Assembly (NCBI RefSeq): GCF_034067285.1
Contig: NZ_CP139286.1
Location: 1,674,001 to 1,738,000 of the forward strand
Reading direction: 5' to 3'
DNA length: 64,000 nt
Source of the DNA: Acinetobacter pittii
GTDB lineage: Bacteria; Pseudomonadota; Gammaproteobacteria; Pseudomonadales; Moraxellaceae
The position numbers were made by a program, and so were the translations under genes. Below, one piece after another: positions 26,954-34,941 of the stretch (positions are counted from its first letter, which is position 1; every line of letters starts with the position of its first letter). The notes below the pieces were generated by a model, which saw only the letters and a program-made list of their open reading frames with translations, was not told the DNA's origin and did no database searches.

Positions 26954-27607
26954 ATGAGCTACCAGAAACTCAGCCGTGACCAGATTGCAAAGCGTGTGGC
27001 ACAAGATATTCCAGATGGCGCCTATGTGAACTTAGGCATTGGTTTACCGACCAAGATTGCAAGCTACCTACCTAACGACAAAGATATTTTTCTTCATTCT
27101 GAAAATGGCCTGTTGGCATTTGGCCCACCGCCAGCGGCAGGTGAAGAAGACCCTGAACTGATTAATGCGGGCAAAGAGTTTGTGACCATGCTTGAGGGCG
27201 GCAGCTTTTTTCATCATGGTGACTCATTTGCCATGATGCGTGGAGGTCACCTTGATATTGCCGTGCTTGGCGCATTTCAGGTTGCAGCCAATGGTGACTT
27301 GGCCAACTGGCACACCGGTGCACCGGACGCAATTCCTGCCGTGGGAGGTGCGATGGATTTAGCTGTAGGTGCCAAGAAAGTCTTTATCACTACAGACTAT
27401 GTAACCAAGCAAGGTGAGCCGAAGATTGTCGCTGAGCTCACTTATCCAGTTACGGGTAAACAGTGTGTTGATCGTATTTATACGGATCTTTGTGTGATTG
27501 ACGTGACCAATGATGGTTTAAAGGTGCTTGAGAAAGTGGAAGGTCTCAGCTTTGAAGAGTTACAGGCTTTAACGGGTGCAACTTTGATTGATGCCACTCA
27601 AGGGTAA
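26954..27607 (+). CDS. catJ: 3-oxoadipate CoA-transferase subunit B
   Basis: 217 residues. The family B-subunit features are present: VNLGIGLPTKIA near 24-35 and the catalytic Glu in HSENGLLAFGP (near residue 51), the residue that carries the glutamyl-CoA intermediate. It follows subunit A by 18 bases with AAGGAG ahead. The GC content is again higher than the flanks. In the known Acinetobacter cat and pca operons the thiolase gene follows closely; here 468 bases with an inverted-repeat element intervene. Confidence 0.9.
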   Translation: MSYQKLSRDQIAKRVAQDIPDGAYVNLGIGLPTKIASYLPNDKDIFLHSENGLLAFGPPPAAGEEDPELINAGKEFVTMLEGGSFFHHGDSFAMMRGGHLDIAVLGAFQVAANGDLANWHTGAPDAIPAVGGAMDLAVGAKKVFITTDYVTKQGEPKIVAELTYPVTGKQCVDRIYTDLCVIDVTNDGLKVLEKVEGLSFEELQALTGATLIDATQG

Positions 27608-27680
27608 GGTTTACATAACTTCAGATGACGAGTTAAAGCCAAAATTTTTTGTATAAGTAATACCTTACTTTTTAAGGATA

Positions 27681-27915
27681 AAAAGTAACAAAAATCCTTT
27701 GTTACTCAGACACAACAATCCCTGTTGTGCTGAGCAACGAGGCGACATCCATGTCACCAACGCGAAACACTGAATGGAACTCATTGAATACGGTTCTTAC
27801 TTATTAATTTGGTTTTCACCGTAATTCGCTATTGTGACAGGCGACATGGATGTCGCCCGTTGAACAGGGAGGCATGGAAGCCTCCTCTGTTCAACAAAGG
27901 TTTTTGGTTACTTTT
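27681..27915. repeat. Imperfect inverted-repeat element (MITE/REP-like) between catJ and catF
   Basis: Nested inverted repeats fill a gene-free gap. Outer arms 27681-27700 and 27896-27915 match at 18 of 20 positions. Inner arms 27735-27755 and 27843-27862 pair at 20 of 21 positions including a perfect 15-base core GGCGACATCCATGTC. A further hairpin at 27859-27895 (GTTGAACA...TGTTCAAC) lies within the right half. No coding sequence is seen. The layout suggests a small non-autonomous mobile element or palindromic repeat; whether it is repeated elsewhere cannot be seen in this window. Confidence 0.6.
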
Positions 27916-28075
27916 TCAAAAAAGTGACAAGAATTAGCTACTGGCATTTGACTCAATACAATAAGACTCCGTCATGATTACTTCGAATTTTGTAACTATG
28001 ATCAGCACCAGCAAATGCTGGAAAGTCTAACGATGTAGCAATGACAGCAACAGATTTCAAAATGGAAATGTAAGA

Positions 28076-29284
28076 ATGAAAAACGCTTATATCATCGATG
28101 CCATCCGTACCCCATTCGGCCGTTATGCCGGTGGTCTTGCACCTGTCCGTGCCGATGACCTTGGTGCTGTGCCGATTAAAGCACTCATGCAGCGTAACCC
28201 GAATGTAGATTGGGAACAGGTCGATGATGTGATCTACGGTTGTGCTAACCAAGCCGGTGAAGATAACCGTAATGTCGGCCGTATGTCAGCTCTCCTTGCA
28301 GGTTTACCGTATCAAGTGCCGGCAACGACTATTAATCGTTTGTGTGGTTCCTCACTCGATGCCATTGCCATTGCGGCCCGTGCCATTAAAGCGGGTGAAG
28401 CGAACTTGGTGATTGCAGGTGGTGTGGAAAGCATGAGCCGTGCACCCTATGTGATGGGCAAGTCAGATAGTGCTTTTGGCCGAAGCCAGAAGATTGAAGA
28501 CACCACCATGGGCTGGCGTTTCATCAACCCAAAACTTAAAGAATTGTATGGTGTAGATACCATGCCCCAGACTGCCGAAAACGTGGCTGAACAGTTTAAC
28601 GTCAATCGTGCAGATCAGGACCAGTTTGCCTTGGTGAGCCAACAACGCACCGCAAGCGCGCAAGCCAAAGGCTTTTTTTCTAAAGAAATCGTGGCAGTTG
28701 AAATCCCTCAGCGTAAGGGTGATGCTGTTGTGATTGATACCGATGAGCACCCACGTGCATCGACCACGCTTGAAGGTTTAAGCAAGCTTAAGCCTGTTGT
28801 GAAAGCAGACGGTACAGTTACGGCGGGGAATGCTTCAGGCATTAACGATGGTGCAGCAGCTCTGCTGATTGCTTCTGATGAAGCTGTTCAAACTTATAAC
28901 CTCAAACCACGTGCCAAGATCATTGCTTCAACAGCGGTCGGTGTAGAACCACGTATTATGGGCTTTGCTCCGGCACCTGCAATTAAAAAATTACTTAAAC
29001 AAGCCAACCTGACTTTAGAGCAGATGGATGTAATTGAGCTGAATGAAGCCTTTGCTGCACAGGCTTTGGCAGTGACCCGTGATTTAGGTTTGCCAGATGA
29101 TTCTGACAAGGTAAATCCAAACGGCGGTGCGATTGCATTGGGTCATCCGCTTGGTGCATCAGGTGCACGCCTCGTGACCACAGCCTTAAACCAGCTTGAG
29201 CAAACAGGTGGTCGTTATGGCTTGTGTTCAATGTGTATTGGTGTTGGTCAAGGGATTGCTTTGATTATTGAACGTGTTATTTAA
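28076..29284 (+). CDS. catF: 3-oxoadipyl-CoA thiolase
   Basis: 402 residues, thiolase family. The N-terminal nucleophile region INRLCGSSLDAIA (Cys near 89), the histidine segment GGAIALGHPLGASGARL (His near 355) and the C-terminal Cys motif CSMCIGVGQGIALI are complete. It cleaves 3-oxoadipyl-CoA to succinyl-CoA and acetyl-CoA, the last step of the pathway. GC-rich like the transferase genes, consistent with those three having a common source. PcaF and CatF cannot be told apart by sequence alone. Confidence 0.9.
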   Translation: MKNAYIIDAIRTPFGRYAGGLAPVRADDLGAVPIKALMQRNPNVDWEQVDDVIYGCANQAGEDNRNVGRMSALLAGLPYQVPATTINRLCGSSLDAIAIAARAIKAGEANLVIAGGVESMSRAPYVMGKSDSAFGRSQKIEDTTMGWRFINPKLKELYGVDTMPQTAENVAEQFNVNRADQDQFALVSQQRTASAQAKGFFSKEIVAVEIPQRKGDAVVIDTDEHPRASTTLEGLSKLKPVVKADGTVTAGNASGINDGAAALLIASDEAVQTYNLKPRAKIIASTAVGVEPRIMGFAPAPAIKKLLKQANLTLEQMDVIELNEAFAAQALAVTRDLGLPDDSDKVNPNGGAIALGHPLGASGARLVTTALNQLEQTGGRYGLCSMCIGVGQGIALIIERVI

Positions 29285-29297
29285 AAGGAAAAAATGA

Positions 29298-29588
29298 ATG
29301 TTATTTTACGTACGAAAAGATGTGACTTTACCTAGCCATTTAACTGAGCAGGAAATTGAAGATATTAAAGCAAGAGAGCGTGCTTATTCCCAAGAAATTC
29401 AAAGACAAGGGAAGTGTCGTCACTTATGGAGAATCACAGGACAATACGCCAATATTAGTATTTTTGATGTTGAAAGTAATGAGGAACTACATAATCTATT
29501 ACAAGGTTTACCTCTCTATCCTTATATGAAAATTGAAGTGATTGCTTTAAATAGGCATCCGTCTTCAGTGCGAGAAGGTGATTATTAA
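29298..29588 (+). CDS. catC: Muconolactone isomerase (CatC) family protein
   Basis: 96 residues, the exact length of CatC. MLFYVRKDVTLPSHL, RHLWRITGQYANISIFDV and LPLYPYMKIEV...LNRHPSSV follow the family closely. CatC converts (+)-muconolactone to 3-oxoadipate enol-lactone. The order transferase-thiolase-CatC with no CatB, CatA or regulator CatM beside it differs from the classical cat operon, so this may be a specialised paralogue handling another lactone in the present pathway. Base composition returns to the low-GC level of the surroundings. Confidence 0.85.
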   Translation: MLFYVRKDVTLPSHLTEQEIEDIKARERAYSQEIQRQGKCRHLWRITGQYANISIFDVESNEELHNLLQGLPLYPYMKIEVIALNRHPSSVREGDY

Positions 29589-29658
29589 TAGTTAATCACT
29601 CTTTTTTTAAAGCAAGAGTTTGAAAGCACGTTGTTTTTGATTTGGGATTTTTATTAAA

Positions 29659-29691
29659 AAGGAGTTAGACAAAACTTAAGTCTAACTCCTT
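29659..29691 (-). terminator. Terminator of the PepSY gene (minus strand), between convergent genes
   Basis: Twelve-base perfect arms AAGGAGTTAGAC / GTCTAACTCCTT with a nine-base loop. On the minus strand the hairpin is followed by a T-run, fitting termination of the PepSY gene. Confidence 0.75.
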
Positions 29692-29705
29692 ACACAAATG
29701 AAAAT

Positions 29706-31049
29706 TTATGATTTAGAAGGAATATATTTACGCATAGCAAAGATAAATAGCGTAACTAAAAGACTAAATCCAAAAACAGGTAAGCTTAGCCCTAACACGA
29801 TTCCTACCAATATTAACCATAATTTTTGCGGCCCAGTTGCGCGGTTCCAAATCAATAAACTTTGACCAACAAAGTGAGTTGTCATGTGTTTTAAATTCGA
29901 GTTTTTAAACGCAGCTCTATATGCGTAAATAATCATGATACACAGCGCAAGCGCGTAAAGCGCCAGTACCAGTTGGTTTATCCAGCCAAATAAAACCCCA
30001 ATATGCGCATCAACTCCCCAACGGGTGAGCTTTGCTACCAGCGAATAGTCTTTAAACGCAAGTTGATCGATAACTTTGTGTTGTTCCATATCAATGGCGA
30101 TACTGTCTGCTTGAGTTGGCCATTTGCGCTGAATCTCGGCTACGGTCCAAGCTTGATTTCCACTGGTCGGTGGTTTGATTTGTATTTGTGCCGCGTCAAT
30201 ACCATGAGCTCTAGCTATTGAAAGAGCGCTATCGTACTCACTGGAAACGATATTTAAATTGAGATTTTCACTGTGTGGCATTTCGTGATGTTCATGGTGC
30301 ATCACTGTAGGTAAATTATCTTCTTGAAGAGAAGTTGCTAATGTTGGGGTTTGCCAGTTCAGCCATTGACGAGCAACTCGAATATTATCTCCAGCCCATT
30401 CAGACCATGTAAGGCCCGTAATGGCGATTAATAATAAGAGTGGAAATAAAGTTAAACCCAGCGTGCTATGCCATCTCAATAATTTATTTTTTTGTGTTTG
30501 TCGGATTTTAAGATTTTGACGACGTTTCAACCAATTATATAGTCCAGTTAAAGTCAAAATAGCTAACCAGCTTGCTGCCAATTCACTATAAAAGCGTCCC
30601 CATTTACCTAGCAATAAATTACTATGCAGTTGATCAAGCGTAGTTCGAAACGGCAACACTCCACTCGTACCATAGACCGCTAGATGGCCTTGGGCTTTAA
30701 GCGTAAAAGGATCAATAAAAACGGCTTCACTCGTAAAATCATGTATTGGATCTGAAAAAATGACACGTGTTGTCTCACCAGCGCTTGGTGCTGGTCTAAC
30801 TTCAATCACCTGTGCAGACTTAGGCATTACTTGCTTTGCGGCTTCAATTTGCTGGCTCAGCTTATGTGGCGGTTGATCCAGCGGCTGAACGTATAGAACA
30901 TCTTTATAAATGGCTTGTTCGAGTTGAGGCGTAATGGCATAGAGTAAACCAGTAATTGCAGCAAACAAGATTAATGGTGCAATAAAAATACCAGCATAAA
31001 TATGAATTAAACGGTAAAGACTACGCCAGAAGGATGATTGAGTCAGCAT
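29706..31049 (-). CDS. PepSY-associated membrane protein
   Basis: 447 residues. One membrane helix near 15-40 (HIYAGIFIAPLILFAAITG), a periplasmic PepSY-like domain, helices near 160-180 and 195-215, a second periplasmic stretch and a C-terminal pair of helices (340-375 and 410-435). A histidine-rich patch MHHEHHEMPH at about 250-259 could bind metal. Members of this family sit near siderophore receptors and are thought to reduce or release iron, though copper has been proposed too. It is divergent from an ABC importer of the siderophore/cobalamin class. Hence a metal-uptake role is likely. Confidence 0.82.
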   Translation of the reverse strand: MLTQSSFWRSLYRLIHIYAGIFIAPLILFAAITGLLYAITPQLEQAIYKDVLYVQPLDQPPHKLSQQIEAAKQVMPKSAQVIEVRPAPSAGETTRVIFSDPIHDFTSEAVFIDPFTLKAQGHLAVYGTSGVLPFRTTLDQLHSNLLLGKWGRFYSELAASWLAILTLTGLYNWLKRRQNLKIRQTQKNKLLRWHSTLGLTLFPLLLLIAITGLTWSEWAGDNIRVARQWLNWQTPTLATSLQEDNLPTVMHHEHHEMPHSENLNLNIVSSEYDSALSIARAHGIDAAQIQIKPPTSGNQAWTVAEIQRKWPTQADSIAIDMEQHKVIDQLAFKDYSLVAKLTRWGVDAHIGVLFGWINQLVLALYALALCIMIIYAYRAAFKNSNLKHMTTHFVGQSLLIWNRATGPQKLWLILVGIVLGLSLPVFGFSLLVTLFIFAMRKYIPSKS

Positions 31050-31365
31050 CAGAAAAGAGTGTCTATCAGGTGTTGGGGCGGATTATAGCGATTTATTTCT
31101 GTTGATGTTGAATGAGCTGTAAACATGATTAAATTATTTGACTCGCTTTTATGTAGGCTTTTTAGCCCAATCATTCAATAGTTTTTATTACTTGGTAAAT
31201 TTGGCGTTTTTTTTGCTTACTATCTAAGACCTTATCTAACATACTTAATTTGATTGTTGTATAAATGATGATACAAACCGTTTTGCTCTCTTATAGTGTT
31301 TTTTTCACATGAAAAATGCACCAAATAGACACGTCTTTTTATTTTGCACCACATTTGTGCGCAAG
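31050..31365. promoter_or_regulatory. 316-bp divergent region between the PepSY gene and the ABC importer
   Basis: AT-rich with no gene seen. ATAAATGATGATAC near 31261-31274 is a weak partial match to a Fur-type box. No convincing full Fur box was found by eye. Confidence 0.3.
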
Positions 31366-32394
31366 ATGCCGAAAATGAGATTGCTGGTTTCAATACTCAC
31401 TTTATTCATCCTGTACGGATGCTCTTCATCTGAACAAAATAGAAAAACTCAAGAAAACTTAACAACTCATTCGATATGTGTTTTTGATAGTACAAATACA
31501 AAAGTCTGTGTAGCCAAACCAGCTCAAAGAATTGTTTCTTTATTTGAGTCGGGTTTAGATGGCTTATATATGCTAGGGCAAGGTCACAAAGTGATTGGTA
31601 TACCAGCTGAAGTATACATCCAGCCTTTATTATTTAATGCCTATTCAAAAATAGATCAACGCATTGCCAATAAGCAGCTTGCGACACCTTCACAAGGTGC
31701 TAATGCAACCAATATTGAAAGTCTTGTGTTGTTAAAACCAGATCTGGTGATTGTAGGGAGTGGGCAAACCCAAACGATTGACCTGTTGCGGCAGTTTGGC
31801 ATTGCTGTATATGTCATGGAGTCAGGTACTTACGAGCAAGTAAAAGAAGAATTATCTGAAATTGCGGTTTTAAGTGGTGCTCAAAAGCGCGCTCAGGAAA
31901 TTTTAAATTTTTCGGATGAAGTTGTTGCAGAGGTCGCAGCCAAAACCGCACGTCAATCAAATAAGCAATCAATTTACTATGCATGGTCAGGAGGACGTAT
32001 TTTTTCTACCTCTGGACGTGAGTCAATTACCAATGACTTTATTGAGCTGGCGGGTGCGTACAATATTGTTCAGACCAATGCCAATCAACCTAATGTAAAC
32101 CCCGAGACATTAATTGAGTGGAACCCTGACAATATTGTGCTTTGGAATACCGATCCCAAACTGATTTATGAACGAAAAGAATTACAAGGCTTAAGTGCCG
32201 TACAAAATCGAAAAGTTTTTAATTTGAGTCCTGCATTTATATATAACCCACATACCATCAAAATTATTATTACAGCGATTTATCTAAATCACAGTATTTA
32301 CCCTGAACAGTCTGATTTACCAGTAAGTGCTTTACAACAGCGTATTTTAAACAAGTTGTATGGTGAGCAGCTTGCCAAAGCGTTGGTGCAATGA
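31366..32394 (+). CDS. ABC-transporter substrate-binding lipoprotein, iron-siderophore/cobalamin class
   Basis: About 342 residues from ATG 31366 (31309 is an alternative that would give an overlong lead before the signal). The lipobox is LYGC in LLVSILTLFILYGCSSS. The rest is the FhuD/BtuF-type fold: PAQRIVSLFESGLDGLYMLGQ at the start and the DLVIVGSG helix-lobe segment. It has a paired permease and ATPase downstream, overlapping by four bases (ATGA). Cargo may be a ferric siderophore, haem or cobalamin; the PepSY neighbour leans toward iron. Confidence 0.83.
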   Translation: MPKMRLLVSILTLFILYGCSSSEQNRKTQENLTTHSICVFDSTNTKVCVAKPAQRIVSLFESGLDGLYMLGQGHKVIGIPAEVYIQPLLFNAYSKIDQRIANKQLATPSQGANATNIESLVLLKPDLVIVGSGQTQTIDLLRQFGIAVYVMESGTYEQVKEELSEIAVLSGAQKRAQEILNFSDEVVAEVAAKTARQSNKQSIYYAWSGGRIFSTSGRESITNDFIELAGAYNIVQTNANQPNVNPETLIEWNPDNIVLWNTDPKLIYERKELQGLSAVQNRKVFNLSPAFIYNPHTIKIIITAIYLNHSIYPEQSDLPVSALQQRILNKLYGEQLAKALVQ

Positions 32395-33407
32395 ATATGG
32401 AAAAGCTGAAATATTATTGGTTTTACCCGTTACCGTTCCTCATGATTTTTATCTCGTTGCTGATTGGGCCAACTCAGACCTTAAGTGCATGGGACTATGT
32501 GCTGTGGGGGGTGCAAGCTGTCTTCGGTACACCATATTTTGACGCGGAACAATTTAGACTGATGCAAAACATTCTAGTCAATGTCAGATTGCCCAGAATC
32601 TTACTCACCTTTATGGTGGGAGCTGCATTAGCAACTGCGGGGAATGGCTTGCAGGCATTATTTCGTAATCCCTTGGTTGACTCATATGTACTCGGTATTT
32701 CATCTGGAGCGGCGTTCGGTGCAGCTTTAGCACTTTCTTTAAGTTGGCTTTCGCCAAATCTATCAGCCTTTGTTTTTGGTGTGTGCGCTGTTGCCTTAAC
32801 GTATTTATTCGCGCATCAAAAACATGAAAGCCAGACGTCTTTAGTGATGGTAATTTTATCGGGCATGATTGTTTCAGGGCTGTTTTTAGCAGGCCTTACG
32901 ATTATTCAATATTTAAGTGATCCATTTAAACTGCAAGCAATAGTGCAATGGACCATGGGTAATCTACATCAAGCCTCTTGGCAAAAGGTTCAATATGCCG
33001 TGCTACCGATTTGTATTGGCCTTGCTGGATTATTTGCGATGCGTTGGCGCCTAAACTTAATGGCACTCGGTGCTGAAGAAGCGCAGGCGGTTGGAGTTAA
33101 CCCGCGCTGGGAGCAGCTTATTTTAATTGCGCTGGTGACCGTATGTACTTCAACATCTGTGGCAGCGGCGGGCATTATTAGCTTATATGGACTGTTTATG
33201 CCGCATATTGTGAGAATGTTGGTGGGACCAGATCACCGCTACAGTATTCCTGCCAACATGATTTTAGGCGGTAGTTTTCTACTGTTGATTGATAACTTTT
33301 CTCGGGTTTTACTGACGTTTGAAATACCGATTGGTATTTTTACCATGTTACTTGGCGCGCCATTTTTCTTATTATTAATGAAAACACAGAGGACTCATTG
33401 GGCATGA
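32391..33407 (+). CDS. FecCD-family ABC permease
   Basis: 338 residues with about ten hydrophobic segments. The family's N-terminal region VRLPRILLTFMVGAALATAGNGLQALFRNPLVDSYVLGIS-like stretch and the SLYGLFMPHIVRMLVGPDHR loop that contacts the ATPase are clear. Start and stop overlap its neighbours by four bases (ATGA) on both sides, so translation is coupled. It forms the membrane channel with the ATPase encoded next. Confidence 0.9.
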   Translation: MNMEKLKYYWFYPLPFLMIFISLLIGPTQTLSAWDYVLWGVQAVFGTPYFDAEQFRLMQNILVNVRLPRILLTFMVGAALATAGNGLQALFRNPLVDSYVLGISSGAAFGAALALSLSWLSPNLSAFVFGVCAVALTYLFAHQKHESQTSLVMVILSGMIVSGLFLAGLTIIQYLSDPFKLQAIVQWTMGNLHQASWQKVQYAVLPICIGLAGLFAMRWRLNLMALGAEEAQAVGVNPRWEQLILIALVTVCTSTSVAAAGIISLYGLFMPHIVRMLVGPDHRYSIPANMILGGSFLLLIDNFSRVLLTFEIPIGIFTMLLGAPFFLLLMKTQRTHWA

Positions 33408-34168
33408 TTCAAATTGATCAGTTAAATTATGCCTATGGGCACAAACAGGTTCTCAAAAATATTCACTTGGAGTTTCCCGAAAATCAGTTTTCCGTCATTT
33501 TAGGGCGTAATGGTTGCGGAAAATCGACACTTTTTAAATTGATGGCGGGCCTAGAACCTGTAAAAGATGGGTTGATTCGTTACTATGGGAAACCACTATC
33601 AAACTTTAAAGGAAAAGATCGGGCTGCCTTACTCGGCTTTTTACCGCAGTTTCATAAAACCGTATTTCCATTTTTAGTTAAAGATGTGGTGATTACAGGG
33701 CGTGCCGCTTTTAGCCGATATAGACCTTCAAAATCAGACTGGGAACATGTAGATCAAGCTTTGCTTGATTTAGATATTGAGCATTTGCGTGACCGTCCTT
33801 ATACCGAGCTATCAGGTGGTGAAAGGCAACTGGTTATGATTGCCCGCATTTTAGTGCAAGCCCCAAAAGTTATTTTGCTTGATGAACCAACCAACCATCT
33901 TGATGTTTATTATCAGTCTTATTTAATGAAAAAATTGCGTCAGTTGTCGCGGCAAAATTTTACGGTGATTGCGATTATGCATGATCCTAACTTGGCTTTT
34001 TTATTTGCAGATCATCTATTTTTTATGCGACAACATGAGGTGGTTAAGCCTGAGTCAAAAACACGAATAACCGATCCAAAGTTTTTAAAAAGTGTCTACG
34101 ATGTTGAGTTTCATGAGGCCATGATTCAAGATAAAACCATTGTTATCCCTGATCATTCTTGGCTATAA
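33404..34168 (+). CDS. ABC-transporter ATP-binding protein, FecE/BtuD-type
   Basis: 254 residues from ATG 33404, which overlaps the permease stop (ATGA). Walker A is GRNGCGKST (near 35-43), the signature is LSGGERQ and Walker B is VILLDEPTNHLD; the H-loop His lies in AIMHDPN. It powers import through the FecCD permease. The Walker A motif GRNGCGKST is typical of the siderophore/cobalamin class, in keeping with its partners. Confidence 0.9.
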   Translation: MIQIDQLNYAYGHKQVLKNIHLEFPENQFSVILGRNGCGKSTLFKLMAGLEPVKDGLIRYYGKPLSNFKGKDRAALLGFLPQFHKTVFPFLVKDVVITGRAAFSRYRPSKSDWEHVDQALLDLDIEHLRDRPYTELSGGERQLVMIARILVQAPKVILLDEPTNHLDVYYQSYLMKKLRQLSRQNFTVIAIMHDPNLAFLFADHLFFMRQHEVVKPESKTRITDPKFLKSVYDVEFHEAMIQDKTIVIPDHSWL

Positions 34169-34170
34169 AT

Positions 34171-34656
34171 ATGTTTGATTATCAGTTGGTTGAAAAATCT
34201 GACTACGATTCTGTGGTAGAGTTTGCGCTTTATACAAGACAGCAGCTATTCCCAGAAATTTATCATGGGCAAGTTCCCAAAGATTTACAAAATTTTGAGC
34301 AATATTATGTTCATGACCCATTGGGCTGCTTTATTACGGTAAAAGACCAAAACCGCATTATTGGCACCATTGCATATCAGGCATATGACCATCGTTTTGA
34401 TTTAAATTTGCCGTCCAATACGGTAGAAGTGGTTAAGTTGTTTGTATTGCCTGAATACCGCCGTAAGGGCATCGCAACCAAGCTATGTGACATGTTGTTT
34501 AGCCATGCAAAAAACAATCGGATTACTAGCTTGTATTTACATACCCATCCATTTTTGCCAGCGGCTGAAGAGTTTTGGACTCTACAAGGATTTAAGGTGA
34601 TTCAACGGGAATGGATCGATACCTATGACACCATTCATATGAGTAAATCTTTATAA
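34171..34656 (+). CDS. GNAT-family N-acetyltransferase
   Basis: 161 residues from ATG 34171; an in-frame TTG at 34159 overlaps the ATPase gene but adds no domain sequence. The acetyl-CoA loop is VVKLFVLPEYRRKGIATKLCD (near residue 89-109), with the R/Q-x-x-G-x-G/A pattern as RRKGIA. It lies two bases after the ATPase stop, hence in the importer operon. Its role might be modification of the imported siderophore or of a protein; the sequence does not say. Confidence 0.85.
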   Translation: MFDYQLVEKSDYDSVVEFALYTRQQLFPEIYHGQVPKDLQNFEQYYVHDPLGCFITVKDQNRIIGTIAYQAYDHRFDLNLPSNTVEVVKLFVLPEYRRKGIATKLCDMLFSHAKNNRITSLYLHTHPFLPAAEEFWTLQGFKVIQREWIDTYDTIHMSKSL

Positions 34657-34878
34657 TTTATTAGAAAAATTTTATTTCAAAACTACCTGATTTATGGCGG
34701 GCAGAGTTATATCCGCTACTTTTAATAGTAGTTCTACTAGTCATGATTTTTGTAAATTAATTATTTTTTTCAATAGTTTGAATAATAATTTCTATTAAAT
34801 AACTAATTTATAAACGCTCTAAAACCCTCAATTTTATGTCTTAAATGGCTTTGAAAAAAGTTTAAAAAATAGACTTGC

Positions 34879-34909
34879 AATATATAGTGGCTTTGTGCCA
34901 CTATATATT
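34879..34909. promoter_or_regulatory. Perfect palindromic operator candidate before prs (NrtR site)
   Basis: Thirteen-base perfect arms AATATATAGTGGC / GCCACTATATATT around a five-base spacer TTTGT, 32 bases before the prs start. The presence of an NrtR-type regulator gene in the same operon makes it the natural binding site for that protein. No T-run follows, so it is not an intrinsic terminator. The rest of the 34657-34941 gap holds no gene. Confidence 0.65.
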
Positions 34910-34941
34910 TATCGAAGGTCATCAGACAAAAAGAGGATGAT

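Noticed and set aside
28003..28016. CCAGCA/TGCTGG hairpin before the thiolase
   Set aside because: Six-base arms and a two-base loop without T-run; too weak to call as a terminator or riboswitch.
31261..31274. Possible Fur box
   Set aside because: Only a partial match to the GATAATGATAATCATTATC consensus, so not listed as a site.
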